DNA of 64,000 bases from Moraxella atlantae NBRC 14588 (GCF_001591265.1 NZ_BCUL01000002.1:220738-284737); one strand, 5' to 3'; shown: positions 28,922 to 41,746, counted from the first letter of the stretch. Notes: generated by a model from the sequence alone, not told the origin. Translations and numbers: made by a program.

Positions 28922-29659
28922 ATGCGGATTGAGTTTTTGGACAAAATTACAGGTAAATATGCCAAGCAATGGATCGTGACGTGGTTTGTTTGCGGCGTAG
29001 CGGCGCTATTTTGGGGATTTTGGACAACCACCGAGCACACGACGGCAGACTGGTTTTATTTTGCCGTGTCTATCATTGGGCTGGTGTGCGTGGTGTCTTT
29101 GAGTTTTCGGCGCAATGTGTTGGGTAATGGCTTTGGCATGTTGGCAACGGCAGGCGAGAGTGTGGTGCAAGGTATGCACGGCTCGGTCGGGCTGATGCTT
29201 GCACCGATTTTTAATTTTTTTACCCATGTGTATGGGCTGGTGTACTGGGCAAAAAACAGTGATGGCGATGGCAATATGATCCCCAAGTCTGCCAACCGTG
29301 CGGTGTGGCTGGTGACTTTTTTCATCATTGTGGTGGGGTTGCTGTTGTTTCCAACGCTCAATAGCTGGCTGGCATCGTTGGGTTATGGCAATATCATTGA
29401 CAACGACGGCAGCCGATTTTTGGGAAAAATTGACTTTTTTTGGATCAATGTGTTGGCGTTTGTGCTGTCGATTACCGCCCAAACTGCGATGATTTTGCGC
29501 TATTCGTTTAACTGGTGGCTGTGGATTTTGGTCAATGCCGTGTGGCTGATTGTTAATCTAATGACCCACAATTATATTTTTGCCATTCAAACCGTGATTT
29601 ATCAAGTCAATGCGCTGGTCGGGCTGTATGAATGGCAACGCAGCGCGCGCACGGCATAA
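28922..29659 (+). CDS. pnuC: Nicotinamide riboside transporter PnuC
   Basis: Inner-membrane facilitator for nicotinamide riboside, with the substrate trapped by phosphorylation by NadR. The 245-residue protein has about seven hydrophobic segments and the family stretches FNFFTHVYGLVYWA (about 98-111) and NWWLWILVNAVWLIVN (about 196-211). The ending YQVNALVGLYEWQRS (about 226-240) also matches. The start follows AAGGATGTAAT. It lies next to nadR, which supports the pathway assignment. Confidence 0.92.
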   Translation: MRIEFLDKITGKYAKQWIVTWFVCGVAALFWGFWTTTEHTTADWFYFAVSIIGLVCVVSLSFRRNVLGNGFGMLATAGESVVQGMHGSVGLMLAPIFNFFTHVYGLVYWAKNSDGDGNMIPKSANRAVWLVTFFIIVVGLLLFPTLNSWLASLGYGNIIDNDGSRFLGKIDFFWINVLAFVLSITAQTAMILRYSFNWWLWILVNAVWLIVNLMTHNYIFAIQTVIYQVNALVGLYEWQRSARTA

Positions 29660-29665
29660 GCAAAC

Positions 29666-30352
29666 TTATAAATGCGCCCAACTACAAGTGATAGAATGGG
29701 TTTTTGGGCTAAAGATCACGCCGCTGCGCCCGTCGCTGTAACCCATGCCATTGGCAAGGTATTGCCCAGCAAAGGCGTTGCGGTCGGTGATGACCATTCT
29801 GTCTTTGGCGGTCAATTTACCTGCCACGGTTTGAACATAGAATCTGGGGCGCAATGCCAAAAATCGGTTGTCGGTAAAATAGATGGTAGCAGAGCTAAAG
29901 CCTGCACCTTGTGAGCCAAAATAAATCTTGCGAATGGGATAGCCAAACGCGCTGGCGTTGCTTAGTTGCAAGGTTTTGTAGCCGTCGGTGATCTTGCCTG
30001 TGCCACCGCGTTCGCCGCTGTCGGTTCGAATGGAGGCTAAAATTTCCATCGGCGCGTTGTCGATGTCGGGCAAGTCACAGCCGTTTTGCATGGTTTTGAG
30101 TACAGGTGTCCAATCAATTCGCCCTGATTTGTCCAGATACGGATTGACAGGTGACTTGGCGGATGTGTCGGCTGAACTGGGTGAGGCTTTTTTGCTTGCT
30201 TTGGTATCGGTTTTTTTGTTGCTGCTTTTATCGCTAGGTTTATCACTTGGTGGTACTTGGTCGGCGTGTGCGACGCTAATCGTGTCGATTGCACCCATGA
30301 ACGCAAAACTTATCATCCAAAAACGCAGCGTATTTTTTAAACCTAAACGCAT
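29666..30352 (-). CDS. Predicted secreted protein of unknown function
   Basis: A 228-residue protein with a signal peptide (about 1-30, cut near SVAHA-DQ). A Lys/Ser/Asp-rich linker covers about residues 32-66. The globular C-terminal domain runs from NPYLDKSGRIDW, with Cys91 in NGCDLPDIDN and a second Cys near the end (ITCSWAHL). The two Cys could form a disulfide in the periplasm. I do not recognise the family. It converges on pnuC with 6 bases between the stops and is divergent from nothing close upstream. Confidence 0.65.
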   Translation of the reverse strand: MRLGLKNTLRFWMISFAFMGAIDTISVAHADQVPPSDKPSDKSSNKKTDTKASKKASPSSADTSAKSPVNPYLDKSGRIDWTPVLKTMQNGCDLPDIDNAPMEILASIRTDSGERGGTGKITDGYKTLQLSNASAFGYPIRKIYFGSQGAGFSSATIYFTDNRFLALRPRFYVQTVAGKLTAKDRMVITDRNAFAGQYLANGMGYSDGRSGVIFSPKTHSITCSWAHL

Positions 30353-30491
30353 CGCTTACCTACCTCACCCAAACGCCAAAATCTGCAAACTGGTTTAACA
30401 TCCAACATTTGCTGAATTTTAACCGATAAAAAACGCGCTTAGTATAGCATATTGCCAATGATTGAGCGCGTTTGTCTGTGGTGCGATGGAG

Positions 30492-31397
<906 letters not shown>

Positions 31398-31441
31398 TTA
31401 TAGACTAAATTTAATAAAGCTAAAATTGCCGAATAACAACA

Positions 31442-32977
31442 CTATACGGGCTGAATTTGGGCGATCTGTGTGGCAAGGTCATCATCAACCGACGCGCACA
31501 GCCAACTAAATACCTGCTGGGCGTGTTGCAAATCTGCCAAGGTATCGCCGCAAAACCGCACCGTCAGATAGTTGCCTGTGTTTGAGCGGCGCAAAATCCC
31601 TACACCATGGGCAAAATCCAGCCGCAAGCCATCAACAGTGCTAACCTCACGCACAGCAAGCGCACGCCTGAGGCGGCTAAACGGTTTTTGGGCAGCGGCA
31701 AGCAGTTGGTTGAGCAGGCGTTGCCCGTATTCAGCACTGGCAATCGGCAAGTACATATCTGCTGTGCTGACGCTGACAGGCAAGCGGGCAAGCAATTCGG
31801 CAAACGTCACAGGCTGATAGCGCAGCCAGTTGAGCAGGCGCAGTGCGGCGTACATCGCGTCATCATACAATACAAAATAGCCATCATTAAACAAAAAATG
31901 CCCCGACAATTCACCTGCAAACACCGACGCACGGTGACGACGTTGCAAAGCTTGGCGCATCAGGCTACTGCCAGTTTTTTGCATGACAGGCAGTGCGCCG
32001 TGTGCGGCAAGTAGCGTTGGCACATGGTGCGAGCATTTGACATCAAACATGACCTCAGCGGTGCTCTCAACACCAGCAAGCGTTGGGCGTTCGGCAAGTG
32101 CAATTTGTGCCAGTAGATACAACAGATTATCAGGTGCGATCATGCGCCCATGCCCATCAATGACCATCACACGATCGCCATCGCCATCAAACGCCAGCCC
32201 CATATCCGCACCGCTTGCCACCACCGCATGGCTAAGCTCAGCAAGGCGTGCAGGTTCGGCAGGATCGGGGTTGCCTTTGGGAAAGCTGCCATCGGGCATG
32301 GCGTTGAGCATCTGGCAATCGTAGCCAAAACCGCTAAATAACCGCTCGGCAAACCGACTGGTCGCGCCGTTCATGCAGTCAATAACCAAACGTAGCGGCG
32401 CGTGTCTAGGCGTGTGAGCACAGTAGCAGGCGTGTTGAATACGGGCGAAGGCTTGCGTCATCGAGGCTTGATAAGCATTGAACACCGTGGCATCAGTTTG
32501 GCAAAGCTGAGTGACAAAGGCTTGCACTGCTGCCAAATCCGCTGCCGTGGGCACATACGCAGGCACATCGGCAAGGGTATCAAACAATGCACCAATCGCC
32601 TCTGCACTTGGCGAATGATGGGCGCACAGCCACTTGACCCCATGCACATGGCGCGGTGAATGGCTTGCTGTGACCATCACCCCGTGCCCGTCTTGGCAGC
32701 TGGCAGCGTGCGCCATTATCGGCGTGGTCACCTGTCCCAACCAGTCGATGCGCAAGCCCTGCACATGACAGTGATAGGCAATAAAGGCAGCCATGCGCGG
32801 GCTAAACTTACGCACATCATAGCCAATCGCCACACGTCCGCCGCCATGTTGGACAAACAGCCGTGCAAAGCCTTGCCCCAACGCCCACAAAAAATCGTCG
32901 CTAAATAGCGTGATATCGCCACGAATGTCATACGCCTTAAACAAGGCTTGTTGCGGTAAAAAAGGATGTAACCACAT
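31442..32977 (-). CDS. algC: AlgC-type phosphomannomutase / phosphoglucomutase
   Basis: Alpha-D-phosphohexomutase interconverting 1- and 6-phospho sugars for LPS and exopolysaccharide. The 511-residue protein has the four family domains: N-terminal FKAYDIRGDI, the phosphoserine loop VMVTASHSP (Ser105), the metal loop FDGDGDRVMV (about 260-269), and the sugar loop AGELSGH. The phosphate-binding RRSNTGNYLTVRF is near the end. The active loop has SHSP instead of the near-universal SHNP, an uncommon change. It lies between dut and argB as in Pseudomonas. Substrate range is inferred from AlgC. Confidence 0.88.
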   Translation of the reverse strand: MWLHPFLPQQALFKAYDIRGDITLFSDDFLWALGQGFARLFVQHGGGRVAIGYDVRKFSPRMAAFIAYHCHVQGLRIDWLGQVTTPIMAHAASCQDGHGVMVTASHSPRHVHGVKWLCAHHSPSAEAIGALFDTLADVPAYVPTAADLAAVQAFVTQLCQTDATVFNAYQASMTQAFARIQHACYCAHTPRHAPLRLVIDCMNGATSRFAERLFSGFGYDCQMLNAMPDGSFPKGNPDPAEPARLAELSHAVVASGADMGLAFDGDGDRVMVIDGHGRMIAPDNLLYLLAQIALAERPTLAGVESTAEVMFDVKCSHHVPTLLAAHGALPVMQKTGSSLMRQALQRRHRASVFAGELSGHFLFNDGYFVLYDDAMYAALRLLNWLRYQPVTFAELLARLPVSVSTADMYLPIASAEYGQRLLNQLLAAAQKPFSRLRRALAVREVSTVDGLRLDFAHGVGILRRSNTGNYLTVRFCGDTLADLQHAQQVFSWLCASVDDDLATQIAQIQPV

Positions 32978-33084
32978 ACGCCAACACTACAATTTTATCC
33001 ACGTCGTGTCGCATTATAGAAACAACACGCGGCAAAATGCTGTAATATTATGTTACTTTTTAAGGGCTTGCATCAAACAAGTGA

Positions 33085-33546
33085 TCAAATACGCCCGCTT
33101 GAGCCAAAGCCGCCCGTGCCACGCGCACTAATATCTGAAAACTCCTCGACCACCTCAAACTGTGGACGCACCACAGGCACGACCAAATACTGCGCCATGC
33201 GCTCACCTGGCTGGAGCACAAAATCGGTTTGGCTGCGGTTCCACACCGATACCATCAACTCACCTTGATAATCCGCGTCAATCACGCCCGTTAAATTGCC
33301 TAACACAATGCCGTGCTTATGCCCAAGTCCTGAGCGTGGCAAAATCAGCCCAACATAGTTTGGGTCAGCCAAATAAATCGCCAATCCCGTACCAACCAAC
33401 ACGGTTTGCCCTGCGGCGATGGTGAGCGGCGTGTCAATACAGGCACGCAAATCCAGCCCTGCCGAGCCATCGGTAGCGCGCGCAGGCAAGGGTAGGTGAG
33501 GCAATTTGCCGATATTAGGGTTTAAAATTTTGACTTGTAGCTGCAT
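33085..33546 (-). CDS. dut: dUTP diphosphatase
   Basis: Trimeric dUTPase, hydrolysing dUTP to dUMP and keeping uracil out of DNA. The 153-residue protein has the five motifs: [10 protein letters not shown] (1), [11 protein letters not shown] (2), [15 protein letters not shown] (3), [13 protein letters not shown] (4) and the Gly-rich [11 protein letters not shown] (5, C-terminal). It is first in dut-algC-argB. GAGGAAAAT precedes the start. It is divergent from smc across a promoter region. Confidence 0.97.
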   Translation of the reverse strand: MQLQVKILNPNIGKLPHLPLPARATDGSAGLDLRACIDTPLTIAAGQTVLVGTGLAIYLADPNYVGLILPRSGLGHKHGIVLGNLTGVIDADYQGELMVSVWNRSQTDFVLQPGERMAQYLVVPVVRPQFEVVEEFSDISARGTGGFGSSGRI

Positions 33547-33680
33547 ATTTTCCTCTTTTTTAAGCCAGCAAACAATCGGCTAAAGATTGTAGCACACGGA
33601 CGGCAGACGACTGGTTGAAAAAATGGCTTTGGCTCAATTTGCCTATGTGTCAAATAATTGACCTTAACCGCCAACAAACT

Positions 33681-33708
33681 TTGCCAAAGGCGCAAATCTT
33701 GCTAAAAT
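33681..33708 (+). promoter_or_regulatory. Candidate sigma-70 promoter for smc
   Basis: TTGCCA at 33681-33686, a 16-base spacer, then TAAAAT at 33703-33708 with an extended TGC. It lies 88 bases before the smc ATG. Confidence 0.6.
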
Positions 33709-33796
33709 AGCCGACTTTTTAAACCGCAGTCTTTTTCAAGTGTCAAGCAGCCGATTTGCTAAATCGCCGCCTTGTTGATGTATTCAAATTAGTAAC

Positions 33797-36700
33797 ATGC
33801 GCTTAAAGCAGCTTAAACTTTCTGGCTTTAAATCCTTTGCCAACCCAACCACCTTGTACTTTAAACACCCCATCACCGCAATTGTTGGTCCCAATGGCTG
33901 CGGCAAATCCAATGTGATTGACGCGATTCGTTGGGTATTGGGCGAAAGCTCTGCCAAACAGCTGCGCGGCGGTGCGATGAGTGATGTGATTTTTGCAGGC
34001 ACACAGGCGCACGCAGCAAAAAGCCTTGCCAGTGTTGAGCTGGTGTTTGAGCACACCCAAGGCGATGATGGCAAAGGTGGCATTCAACACGCGCTTAATC
34101 TATATCATGAGCTATCTGTACGCCGCCAGATGAGCAAAGACGGCAAATCCGATTATTTCATCAACGGTAGCAAGGTGCGGCGGCGTGATGTGGTTGATGT
34201 CTTTTTGGGCACAGGGTTAGGCGCGCGTTCGTATGCGGTCATCGAGCAAGGCATGATTGGGCGCATTATCGATGCCGATGGGCGACAGCTGCGCGCATTT
34301 ATTGAGGAAGCCTCAGGTGTGTCACGCTATCAAGCGCGGCGCGATGACACCGAACGCCAACTGACCACCGCACAGGACAATTTGGCGCGCTTAGGGGATA
34401 TGGCGCATGGCTTGCGCGAGCAGCAGGCGCGACTGGCAAAACAAGCCACCGCTGCCAAACAAGCACAAACGTGGCAAGCTGAATATGACGCGCTCAGTCA
34501 AACCTTGCTGTTAGATGACTATGCTTGCGCCCACGCCGATGCCCAAGCTGCTCAAGCCGACTACGCCAAGCAGGTGCAGCAATGGCAGGCGCAAGCCGAT
34601 ATCGTGGCGCAGCTGACCGCAACCGCGCACACGCTTGCCGCCGATTTACAAGCCGCTCAAGCTGCCGAGCAGCACATCCAACAGCAGCAGCAACACGCCT
34701 TTGCCGAAAAACTTGCCGCGCAAAATGCCGTGACGCAGCTTGAGCAGCAGCTCAGTCAATTTGCCGCCGAACAGGCGCGATTGATTCAAGAATACACAGA
34801 ACTGCAAGCCGATATCCAGCGCAGCCAAACCGCGCTAGCAGATATCGCGCCACATTTGCAGCAGCTGCCGCCACGCCTTGCCGCCGTTGCCGATGAGCTG
34901 CAAACCCACGCCGCCACCACTGCCAAGCTTGAAGCCGACCGCCAAGCCAGCAAGCGTACGCTGCACACGCTCAATCAACAAAAACAAGCACATGACACCG
35001 AGCAGACGCTCATACATCGTGAGCTTACACGGCTTAACCAGCAACTGGCGCAGCTGCAACAACAGCAAACCGAGCACACCAAACGCCAAGCGCAATTTGA
35101 CACAGACGATAGCCCAACAGAGCAGCAGCTTACCATCAGCGAGCAGCAGCTTGCCGACGTCGTTGGCGTCATTGAGCGCACCGAACAGGCGATTTTAGCC
35201 CGTCAAGATACGTTGCTAGATGAGCAAGACGCTTTGGCAGAGCTTGAGCAAGACTACCGCCGCGCGACCAGCCAACTTGAACGCTGGCAAACCGAGCTTG
35301 CGACTTTGCAGCAGCTGACGACTGCACCGCTTACCACGGCTCAGCCCCACGCACAAGCCACCGCGCAAACTGACACCGCGCAAAACCTACTCCAACAAAT
35401 CGAGCTTAACGCGACAGGGCAGGCGTTCGCCACACGTTTTGATAAACTTGGCGATTGGCTGACGTACTGGTTTAGCGCGTCGCAGGCTAAGCTTTTGTCC
35501 GATACCAAAACGTGGCAAATGTGGTTGGATTATCCTGCCGTGGTTTTGCCGCCCATCTTGCCAACAGATGCGCCAACGTCTAACGCGCAAATCATATACC
35601 CAGCACCGCCCACAGGTTGGTACAGCTTGGCGCAACTGATAACCCAGCCCACACTGACGCTGTTTGAAAAAATTTGGCTCAATGCCGAGCCCGTCACCCC
35701 CGTGCAGCTAGCAGCAATGCTTGCCGATTTATCGCCCGATGGGTGGCTATATGCCATGGTGACACACCCAGACCAGCAAGCGCACCGCCATCTTTGGCTG
35801 AATCGACAAATCTGTCTAAACCTTGACGCGTGGCACACGGCGAGCAATCAGCAAGCACAAAAAACTGCCTCTACCAATCAGCATTTTAGCCAACAAATAC
35901 GCATTGACGCGCTAAACACCCAAATCCAACGCGAGCAGCCCAAACTTGCTGCATTGCGCCGCCGTCTTGACCAACAAACCATGAGCGTGCAAGAGTGGCA
36001 AGCACAAAACCAACAGCAGCGCGCTGAACTGGTACGTTTAGGCAAACAACAACTGAGCTTGCAAAATGATGTCCACCGCCTGACCCGTGCCGCCGAGCAA
36101 CGCCACGCCACCGCGCAGCGTTTGGCACAAGAGCAAATTCGCCTACACGAAAGCATGGCGCAGGTGCAAGCGGCTATCAGCGAGCAAGAACGCCAACAGC
36201 ATAAGCTTACCCATCAGTTTGACCCACAAACCCTAAGCGATGCCAACCGCAACCGTCAAGCCATTGAGCACGCCATCAGTGAACACAGCCAACGCGTCAA
36301 ACAAGCCGAGCGTCAGCAACACGCACTACAAACCGAGCTTGCCCAAGCGCAATTGACCGCCAAACATCAGCGCGAACAGCTTGCCACGTTGCAAACACGC
36401 GCCCAACGCTTGCAACATACCATCGCCGAGCTTACCGACCGACAAACCGACGGGCAACAGCAGTTGCCGCAGCAGCAAGCCAATCTTACCGCCACCACCG
36501 CCGCGCATGCGCGCAGTGAGCAACGCCTTGCCGAACAGCGTCAGGCCATTACCGCGCTACACGATCGCCAACAGCAGCATGCCACCGCCTTGAGCACCGC
36601 CCAACAGACGCTTGCTATGCGTCAAGCCGAACGCCACCAAGCCGACACCACACGCACCTTGGCGCAGCACGCATTGGCGCAAATTGAACAAACCCTGATA

Positions 36701-37453
36701 GATCGCGGCTTAGCCGTGCCCAACGACACCACGCTGCCTGTACTATCCACCCAACAGCGTGAAAAAATCACGAAACAACAACGCCACAAACACAACCAAA
36801 TCAAGCAGCTAGGTGCCGTCAATCACGCCGCTGCCGCCGAACTTGCCGATATTGAGGCACGTTTGTCGCCGCTTGATGCGCAAATCATTGATCTGACCGC
36901 AAGTATTGAGCAGCTGACCCATGCCATGCGCCAAATTGACAACCAAACCAAACAGCGGTTTTTGGCCACTTTACGCGATGTCAATACCGCGCTTCAGCGT
37001 TTGTTTGCCGAAGTGTTTGACGGTGGACATGCCGAGTTGGTGTTAGACACCAACAGCGACCCCAACACTGACAAAAACTGGCAAGCAGGCTTGACGCTAA
37101 TGGCGCAGCCCAAAGGCAAAAAAAACAGTCGTTTGGCCTTACTGTCGGGTGGTGAGAAAACCTTGACCGCGCTCAGCCTAATTTTTGCGATTTTTGAGCA
37201 GCAGCCTGCGCCGTTTTGTGTGCTTGATGAAGTCGATGCGCCGCTTGATGATGCCAACGTTGAACGGTTTACGCGCTTGATTGCGCAGATGGCACAAGGC
37301 GTGCAGTTTATTTTTATCAGCCACAACAAACTTGCCATGCAAGCGGCAGACGAGCTTAAAGGTGTGACCATGCCGACAGCAGGCATTTCAACGTTGGTTG
37401 ATGTGGATTTGACCCAAGCCGAGCGTTATTTGGCGCAAGATGAGGCGCGTTAG
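33797..37453 (+). CDS. smc: Chromosome segregation protein SMC
   Basis: SMC ATPase that, with ScpA and ScpB, compacts and separates the chromosome. The 1218-residue protein has Walker A GPNGCGKSN in the N-terminal head (about 32-40) and two long Gln/Ala-rich coiled coils. The C-terminal head carries the signature LLSGGEKTLTALSL and Walker B PFCVLDEVDAPLDDAN (about 1140-1155). The central hinge region (about 530-690) does not show the Gly-rich hinge motif of canonical SMCs and includes Trp-rich text (LGDWLTYWF, GWYSLAQL). Degenerate hinges of this sort are known in gammaproteobacterial SMCs. smc-zipA-ligA order is shared with Pseudomonas. Confidence 0.95.
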   Translation: MRLKQLKLSGFKSFANPTTLYFKHPITAIVGPNGCGKSNVIDAIRWVLGESSAKQLRGGAMSDVIFAGTQAHAAKSLASVELVFEHTQGDDGKGGIQHALNLYHELSVRRQMSKDGKSDYFINGSKVRRRDVVDVFLGTGLGARSYAVIEQGMIGRIIDADGRQLRAFIEEASGVSRYQARRDDTERQLTTAQDNLARLGDMAHGLREQQARLAKQATAAKQAQTWQAEYDALSQTLLLDDYACAHADAQAAQADYAKQVQQWQAQADIVAQLTATAHTLAADLQAAQAAEQHIQQQQQHAFAEKLAAQNAVTQLEQQLSQFAAEQARLIQEYTELQADIQRSQTALADIAPHLQQLPPRLAAVADELQTHAATTAKLEADRQASKRTLHTLNQQKQAHDTEQTLIHRELTRLNQQLAQLQQQQTEHTKRQAQFDTDDSPTEQQLTISEQQLADVVGVIERTEQAILARQDTLLDEQDALAELEQDYRRATSQLERWQTELATLQQLTTAPLTTAQPHAQATAQTDTAQNLLQQIELNATGQAFATRFDKLGDWLTYWFSASQAKLLSDTKTWQMWLDYPAVVLPPILPTDAPTSNAQIIYPAPPTGWYSLAQLITQPTLTLFEKIWLNAEPVTPVQLAAMLADLSPDGWLYAMVTHPDQQAHRHLWLNRQICLNLDAWHTASNQQAQKTASTNQHFSQQIRIDALNTQIQREQPKLAALRRRLDQQTMSVQEWQAQNQQQRAELVRLGKQQLSLQNDVHRLTRAAEQRHATAQRLAQEQIRLHESMAQVQAAISEQERQQHKLTHQFDPQTLSDANRNRQAIEHAISEHSQRVKQAERQQHALQTELAQAQLTAKHQREQLATLQTRAQRLQHTIAELTDRQTDGQQQLPQQQANLTATTAAHARSEQRLAEQRQAITALHDRQQQHATALSTAQQTLAMRQAERHQADTTRTLAQHALAQIEQTLIDRGLAVPNDTTLPVLSTQQREKITKQQRHKHNQIKQLGAVNHAAAAELADIEARLSPLDAQIIDLTASIEQLTHAMRQIDNQTKQRFLATLRDVNTALQRLFAEVFDGGHAELVLDTNSDPNTDKNWQAGLTLMAQPKGKKNSRLALLSGGEKTLTALSLIFAIFEQQPAPFCVLDEVDAPLDDANVERFTRLIAQMAQGVQFIFISHNKLAMQAADELKGVTMPTAGISTLVDVDLTQAERYLAQDEAR

Positions 37454-37561
37454 ATTGAAGATGTTTGGCAAACAGTGACACATTGCTTGATGAAAGACGG
37501 TGTAATATTTTGCGACAATTTTTTTAGCAATAAACTGCCATAAATGCCAAAAAACCGCGCC

Positions 37562-37586
37562 AAACCGTCGTTTTGTCACGGTTTTT
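37562..37586 (+). terminator. Possible terminator after smc
   Basis: AAACCGT/ACGGTTT stem with a 9-base loop, followed by TT. A short stem and short T run. Confidence 0.45.
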
Positions 37587-37709
37587 GCTAGCCGTGCGCG
37601 GCTTGTCGTGCTAGTATAGGCAAAAATCTGTATCCTTAAAACCTCAGCGCGATTTTTTTAAACGGTACTAAAATTTGATTCTTAAAAATTTAATAATATT
37701 AGGTGTGAC

Positions 37710-38693
37710 ATGCCCATGACTGTGACTCAAATGATTTTGTTGGTATTGGCGATTATCGCTATCGTTTGGGGCATTGTGACACTGGTGGGTGCACTCAAGA
37801 AAAAAAAACACCCTGAAAACAAGCCTGTCCGCACCAAAATGCTAAGCAGCACACCTGTGGACAGCGCGGTCAATCAGCAAACTGGCAAAAACGGTCTGCC
37901 CATTGTGCCACGTCACGAGCGCGTACCTGTTGAGCATGAGTCGACATTTAAAGCCGAAATCACACCCGATAATCCCGATGGCAGCGTTGAGCTGAGTGCG
38001 GCGAACACCGATTTTGAGTATCCGCAGTCATCAACGCAGACCCATAGCGATCAAGCACCATCTGGCAGCAGTCACTTAGCCTTTACCAGTGCCACGGTTG
38101 AGCCAGATAACGAACCCGATGCGTTTAGCCTGCTTGCCGATGCCACCGAGCACATCAGACCGCCTGTGACGACGTACGATGAAAGCCAGCTGCGTGAGCA
38201 ATTCACCGACAACAGCCCAGTGGTGGATGGGCATATCCAAAGCCAAATCGACCACGACCAAAACAGCCCACTCAACCACGCCGAACAAAACGTCAGTGTG
38301 TTTTTGTATCCCAATCAGCCCAACGCGCGCATTGCAGGACGCGATTTGTTGCAGCTATTTGACGTGTATGGGCTTAAATATGGCGCGATGAACATGTTTC
38401 ACCGCTATGAGGGCAAAGATGGCACGGGGATTTTGTGGTTTAGCGTAATGATGGTTGGCGATCAGGACATTGAAGCGTTTGATTTAAACCGTTTGCCCAT
38501 GCAAAGCGTCAATGGTTTGGCGTTGTTTTTGTCGCTACCTCATCCCAAAGCTGCGCAGGGTTTTGATAGCATGATCAGCATTGCAGGATTGATGGCGCAA
38601 GCCTTACAAGCTAGCTTGTATGATGAAAACAATATGCCGCTAACCAAAGAGCAGATCCATCGTATGCGCGAAATTGCGGTGAATTTTGCCTAG
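37710..38693 (+). CDS. zipA: Cell division protein ZipA
   Basis: Inner-membrane protein that ties FtsZ to the membrane and is essential in gammaproteobacteria. The N-terminal membrane helix (about residues 6-28, MILLVLAIIAIVWGIVTLVG) is followed by basic residues (KKKKHPENK). A long acidic, Ser/Asp-rich unstructured linker runs to about 190, and the FtsZ-binding C-terminal domain (about 195-327) follows. That domain shows GRDLLQLFDVYGLKYGAMNMFHR, FSVMMVGDQD and the ZipA-type LFLSLPHPKAAQGFDSM. AGGTG lies just upstream of the ATG. It sits between smc and ligA. Confidence 0.93.
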   Translation: MPMTVTQMILLVLAIIAIVWGIVTLVGALKKKKHPENKPVRTKMLSSTPVDSAVNQQTGKNGLPIVPRHERVPVEHESTFKAEITPDNPDGSVELSAANTDFEYPQSSTQTHSDQAPSGSSHLAFTSATVEPDNEPDAFSLLADATEHIRPPVTTYDESQLREQFTDNSPVVDGHIQSQIDHDQNSPLNHAEQNVSVFLYPNQPNARIAGRDLLQLFDVYGLKYGAMNMFHRYEGKDGTGILWFSVMMVGDQDIEAFDLNRLPMQSVNGLALFLSLPHPKAAQGFDSMISIAGLMAQALQASLYDENNMPLTKEQIHRMREIAVNFA

Positions 38694-38763
38694 TTTTTGC
38701 CCAATTTTTTCACAACCTTAAGCCTTGTATTGTCCAGTAACTTAAGCGCATCAATGAAAAAAC

Positions 38764-38796
38764 AAAAAGACGCAACCAACGGTCATGCGTCTTTTT
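38764..38796 (+). terminator. Rho-independent terminator after zipA
   Basis: AAAAAGACGCA...TGCGTCTTTTT stem with a T run. It separates zipA from ligA. Confidence 0.85.
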
Positions 38797-38819
38797 GTCG
38801 CCAGACCAATCACAATTAG

Positions 38820-40922
<2,103 letters not shown>

Positions 40923-41087
40923 ACGTGGTTTGGTATATATTCAAGCAAATATGAGACAATAGTTACACAACAGGTAAAAAAATTCGCGTGTACATAACAC
41001 AAGCCGCGCCATAAACGTGTATGCTAAATACAAAGCCTAGCTGGCTTCTAACAACTCCATGAGCAAATATTTTAGCGAGGAATCATA

Positions 41088-41354
41088 ATGAAAGCAGTAA
41101 GCAAACTAACAGGTATCGCAGTAATCGGCGCAGCATTGGGCTTGACGGCTTGTGCTAGCAACCCATACGGCACCAATCAAGGCTCAACAACCGCAGCAAC
41201 TAACGGCGCATTGGCAGGTGCGGCAATCGGTGCATTGGCGCGATCAGACGGTAACCGCGGTGACATCGCCAAAGGCGCAGCAATCGGTGCGGCAGCTGGT
41301 GGTGCAACAGGCTATGCCCTAAGCACTACCCAAAGCTATCCTTATCAACGTTAA
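41088..41354 (+). CDS. Glycine-zipper lipoprotein of unknown function
   Basis: An 88-residue lipoprotein: signal peptide ending in the lipobox LTAC (Cys22), then a short Asn/Thr-rich stretch. Two Gly-zipper hairpins follow (GALAGAAIGALAR and GAAIGAAAGGATGYAL), split by a charged turn (SDGNRGDIAK). Such OmpA-like glycine-zipper or 2TM proteins sit in the outer membrane. Related short lipoproteins are common and their roles are mostly unknown. AGGAATC precedes the start. The transcript end at 41509-41543 is separated from the gene by a 92-bp insertion. Confidence 0.8.
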   Translation: MKAVSKLTGIAVIGAALGLTACASNPYGTNQGSTTAATNGALAGAAIGALARSDGNRGDIAKGAAIGAAAGGATGYALSTTQSYPYQR

Positions 41355-41394
41355 TAGGCTAGTCGCCTGAAAGATTAGCTTGAACGCTTAATAA

Positions 41395-41486
41395 GTGGAG
41401 TTACGCAGAAAGAATAGAAATACTACTATATATTCGGTTTTTGGAGATTTAAAAACGCAACATATAGATGGTTTGCGTAACTTCAG
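41395..41486. mobile_element. 92-bp MITE-like element with 7-bp target duplication
   Basis: The left end GTGGAGTTACGCA and right end TGCGTAACTTCAG are inverted (11 of 13 bases match). They are flanked by the direct repeat TTAATAA at 41388-41394 and 41487-41493. The inside is AT-rich with no frame. This is the structure of a miniature inverted-repeat element. It lies between the glycine-zipper lipoprotein gene and its terminator. The parent insertion sequence is not in the window. Confidence 0.6.
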
Positions 41487-41508
41487 TTAATAATATAAAT
41501 AATGACAC

Positions 41509-41543
41509 AAAACCAAATACTGCTTAGAGTGTTTGGTTTTTTA
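41509..41543 (+). terminator. Rho-independent terminator after the glycine-zipper lipoprotein gene
   Basis: AAACCAAATAC...GTGTTTGGTTTTTT, a stem of about nine pairs followed by T. Confidence 0.75.
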
Positions 41544-41632
41544 ACGCGTGTATGAACACCAAGCTAAAATCCTCAAGCAGATTTTAGACAAAAAAATACG
41601 CCCACCGAGGGACGCATTGGTTTACTTGAAAG

Positions 41633-41708
41633 TGGTGGATCGTCCGCGACTCGAACGCGGGACCAACGGATTAAAAGTCCGCTGCTCTACCAACTGAGCT
41701 AACGATCC
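41633..41708 (-). tRNA. tRNA-Lys (anticodon UUU)
   Basis: A 76-base cloverleaf on the minus strand with acceptor GGATCGT/ACGATCC and anticodon loop ACTTTTAAT (anticodon TTT). The T-loop is GTTCGAGTC and the CCA end is encoded. It is identical to the copy 38 bases away. Confidence 0.97.
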
Positions 41709-41746
41709 AAATCATGTGAATAAACGCTATCAGCGCATTCAAAAAA

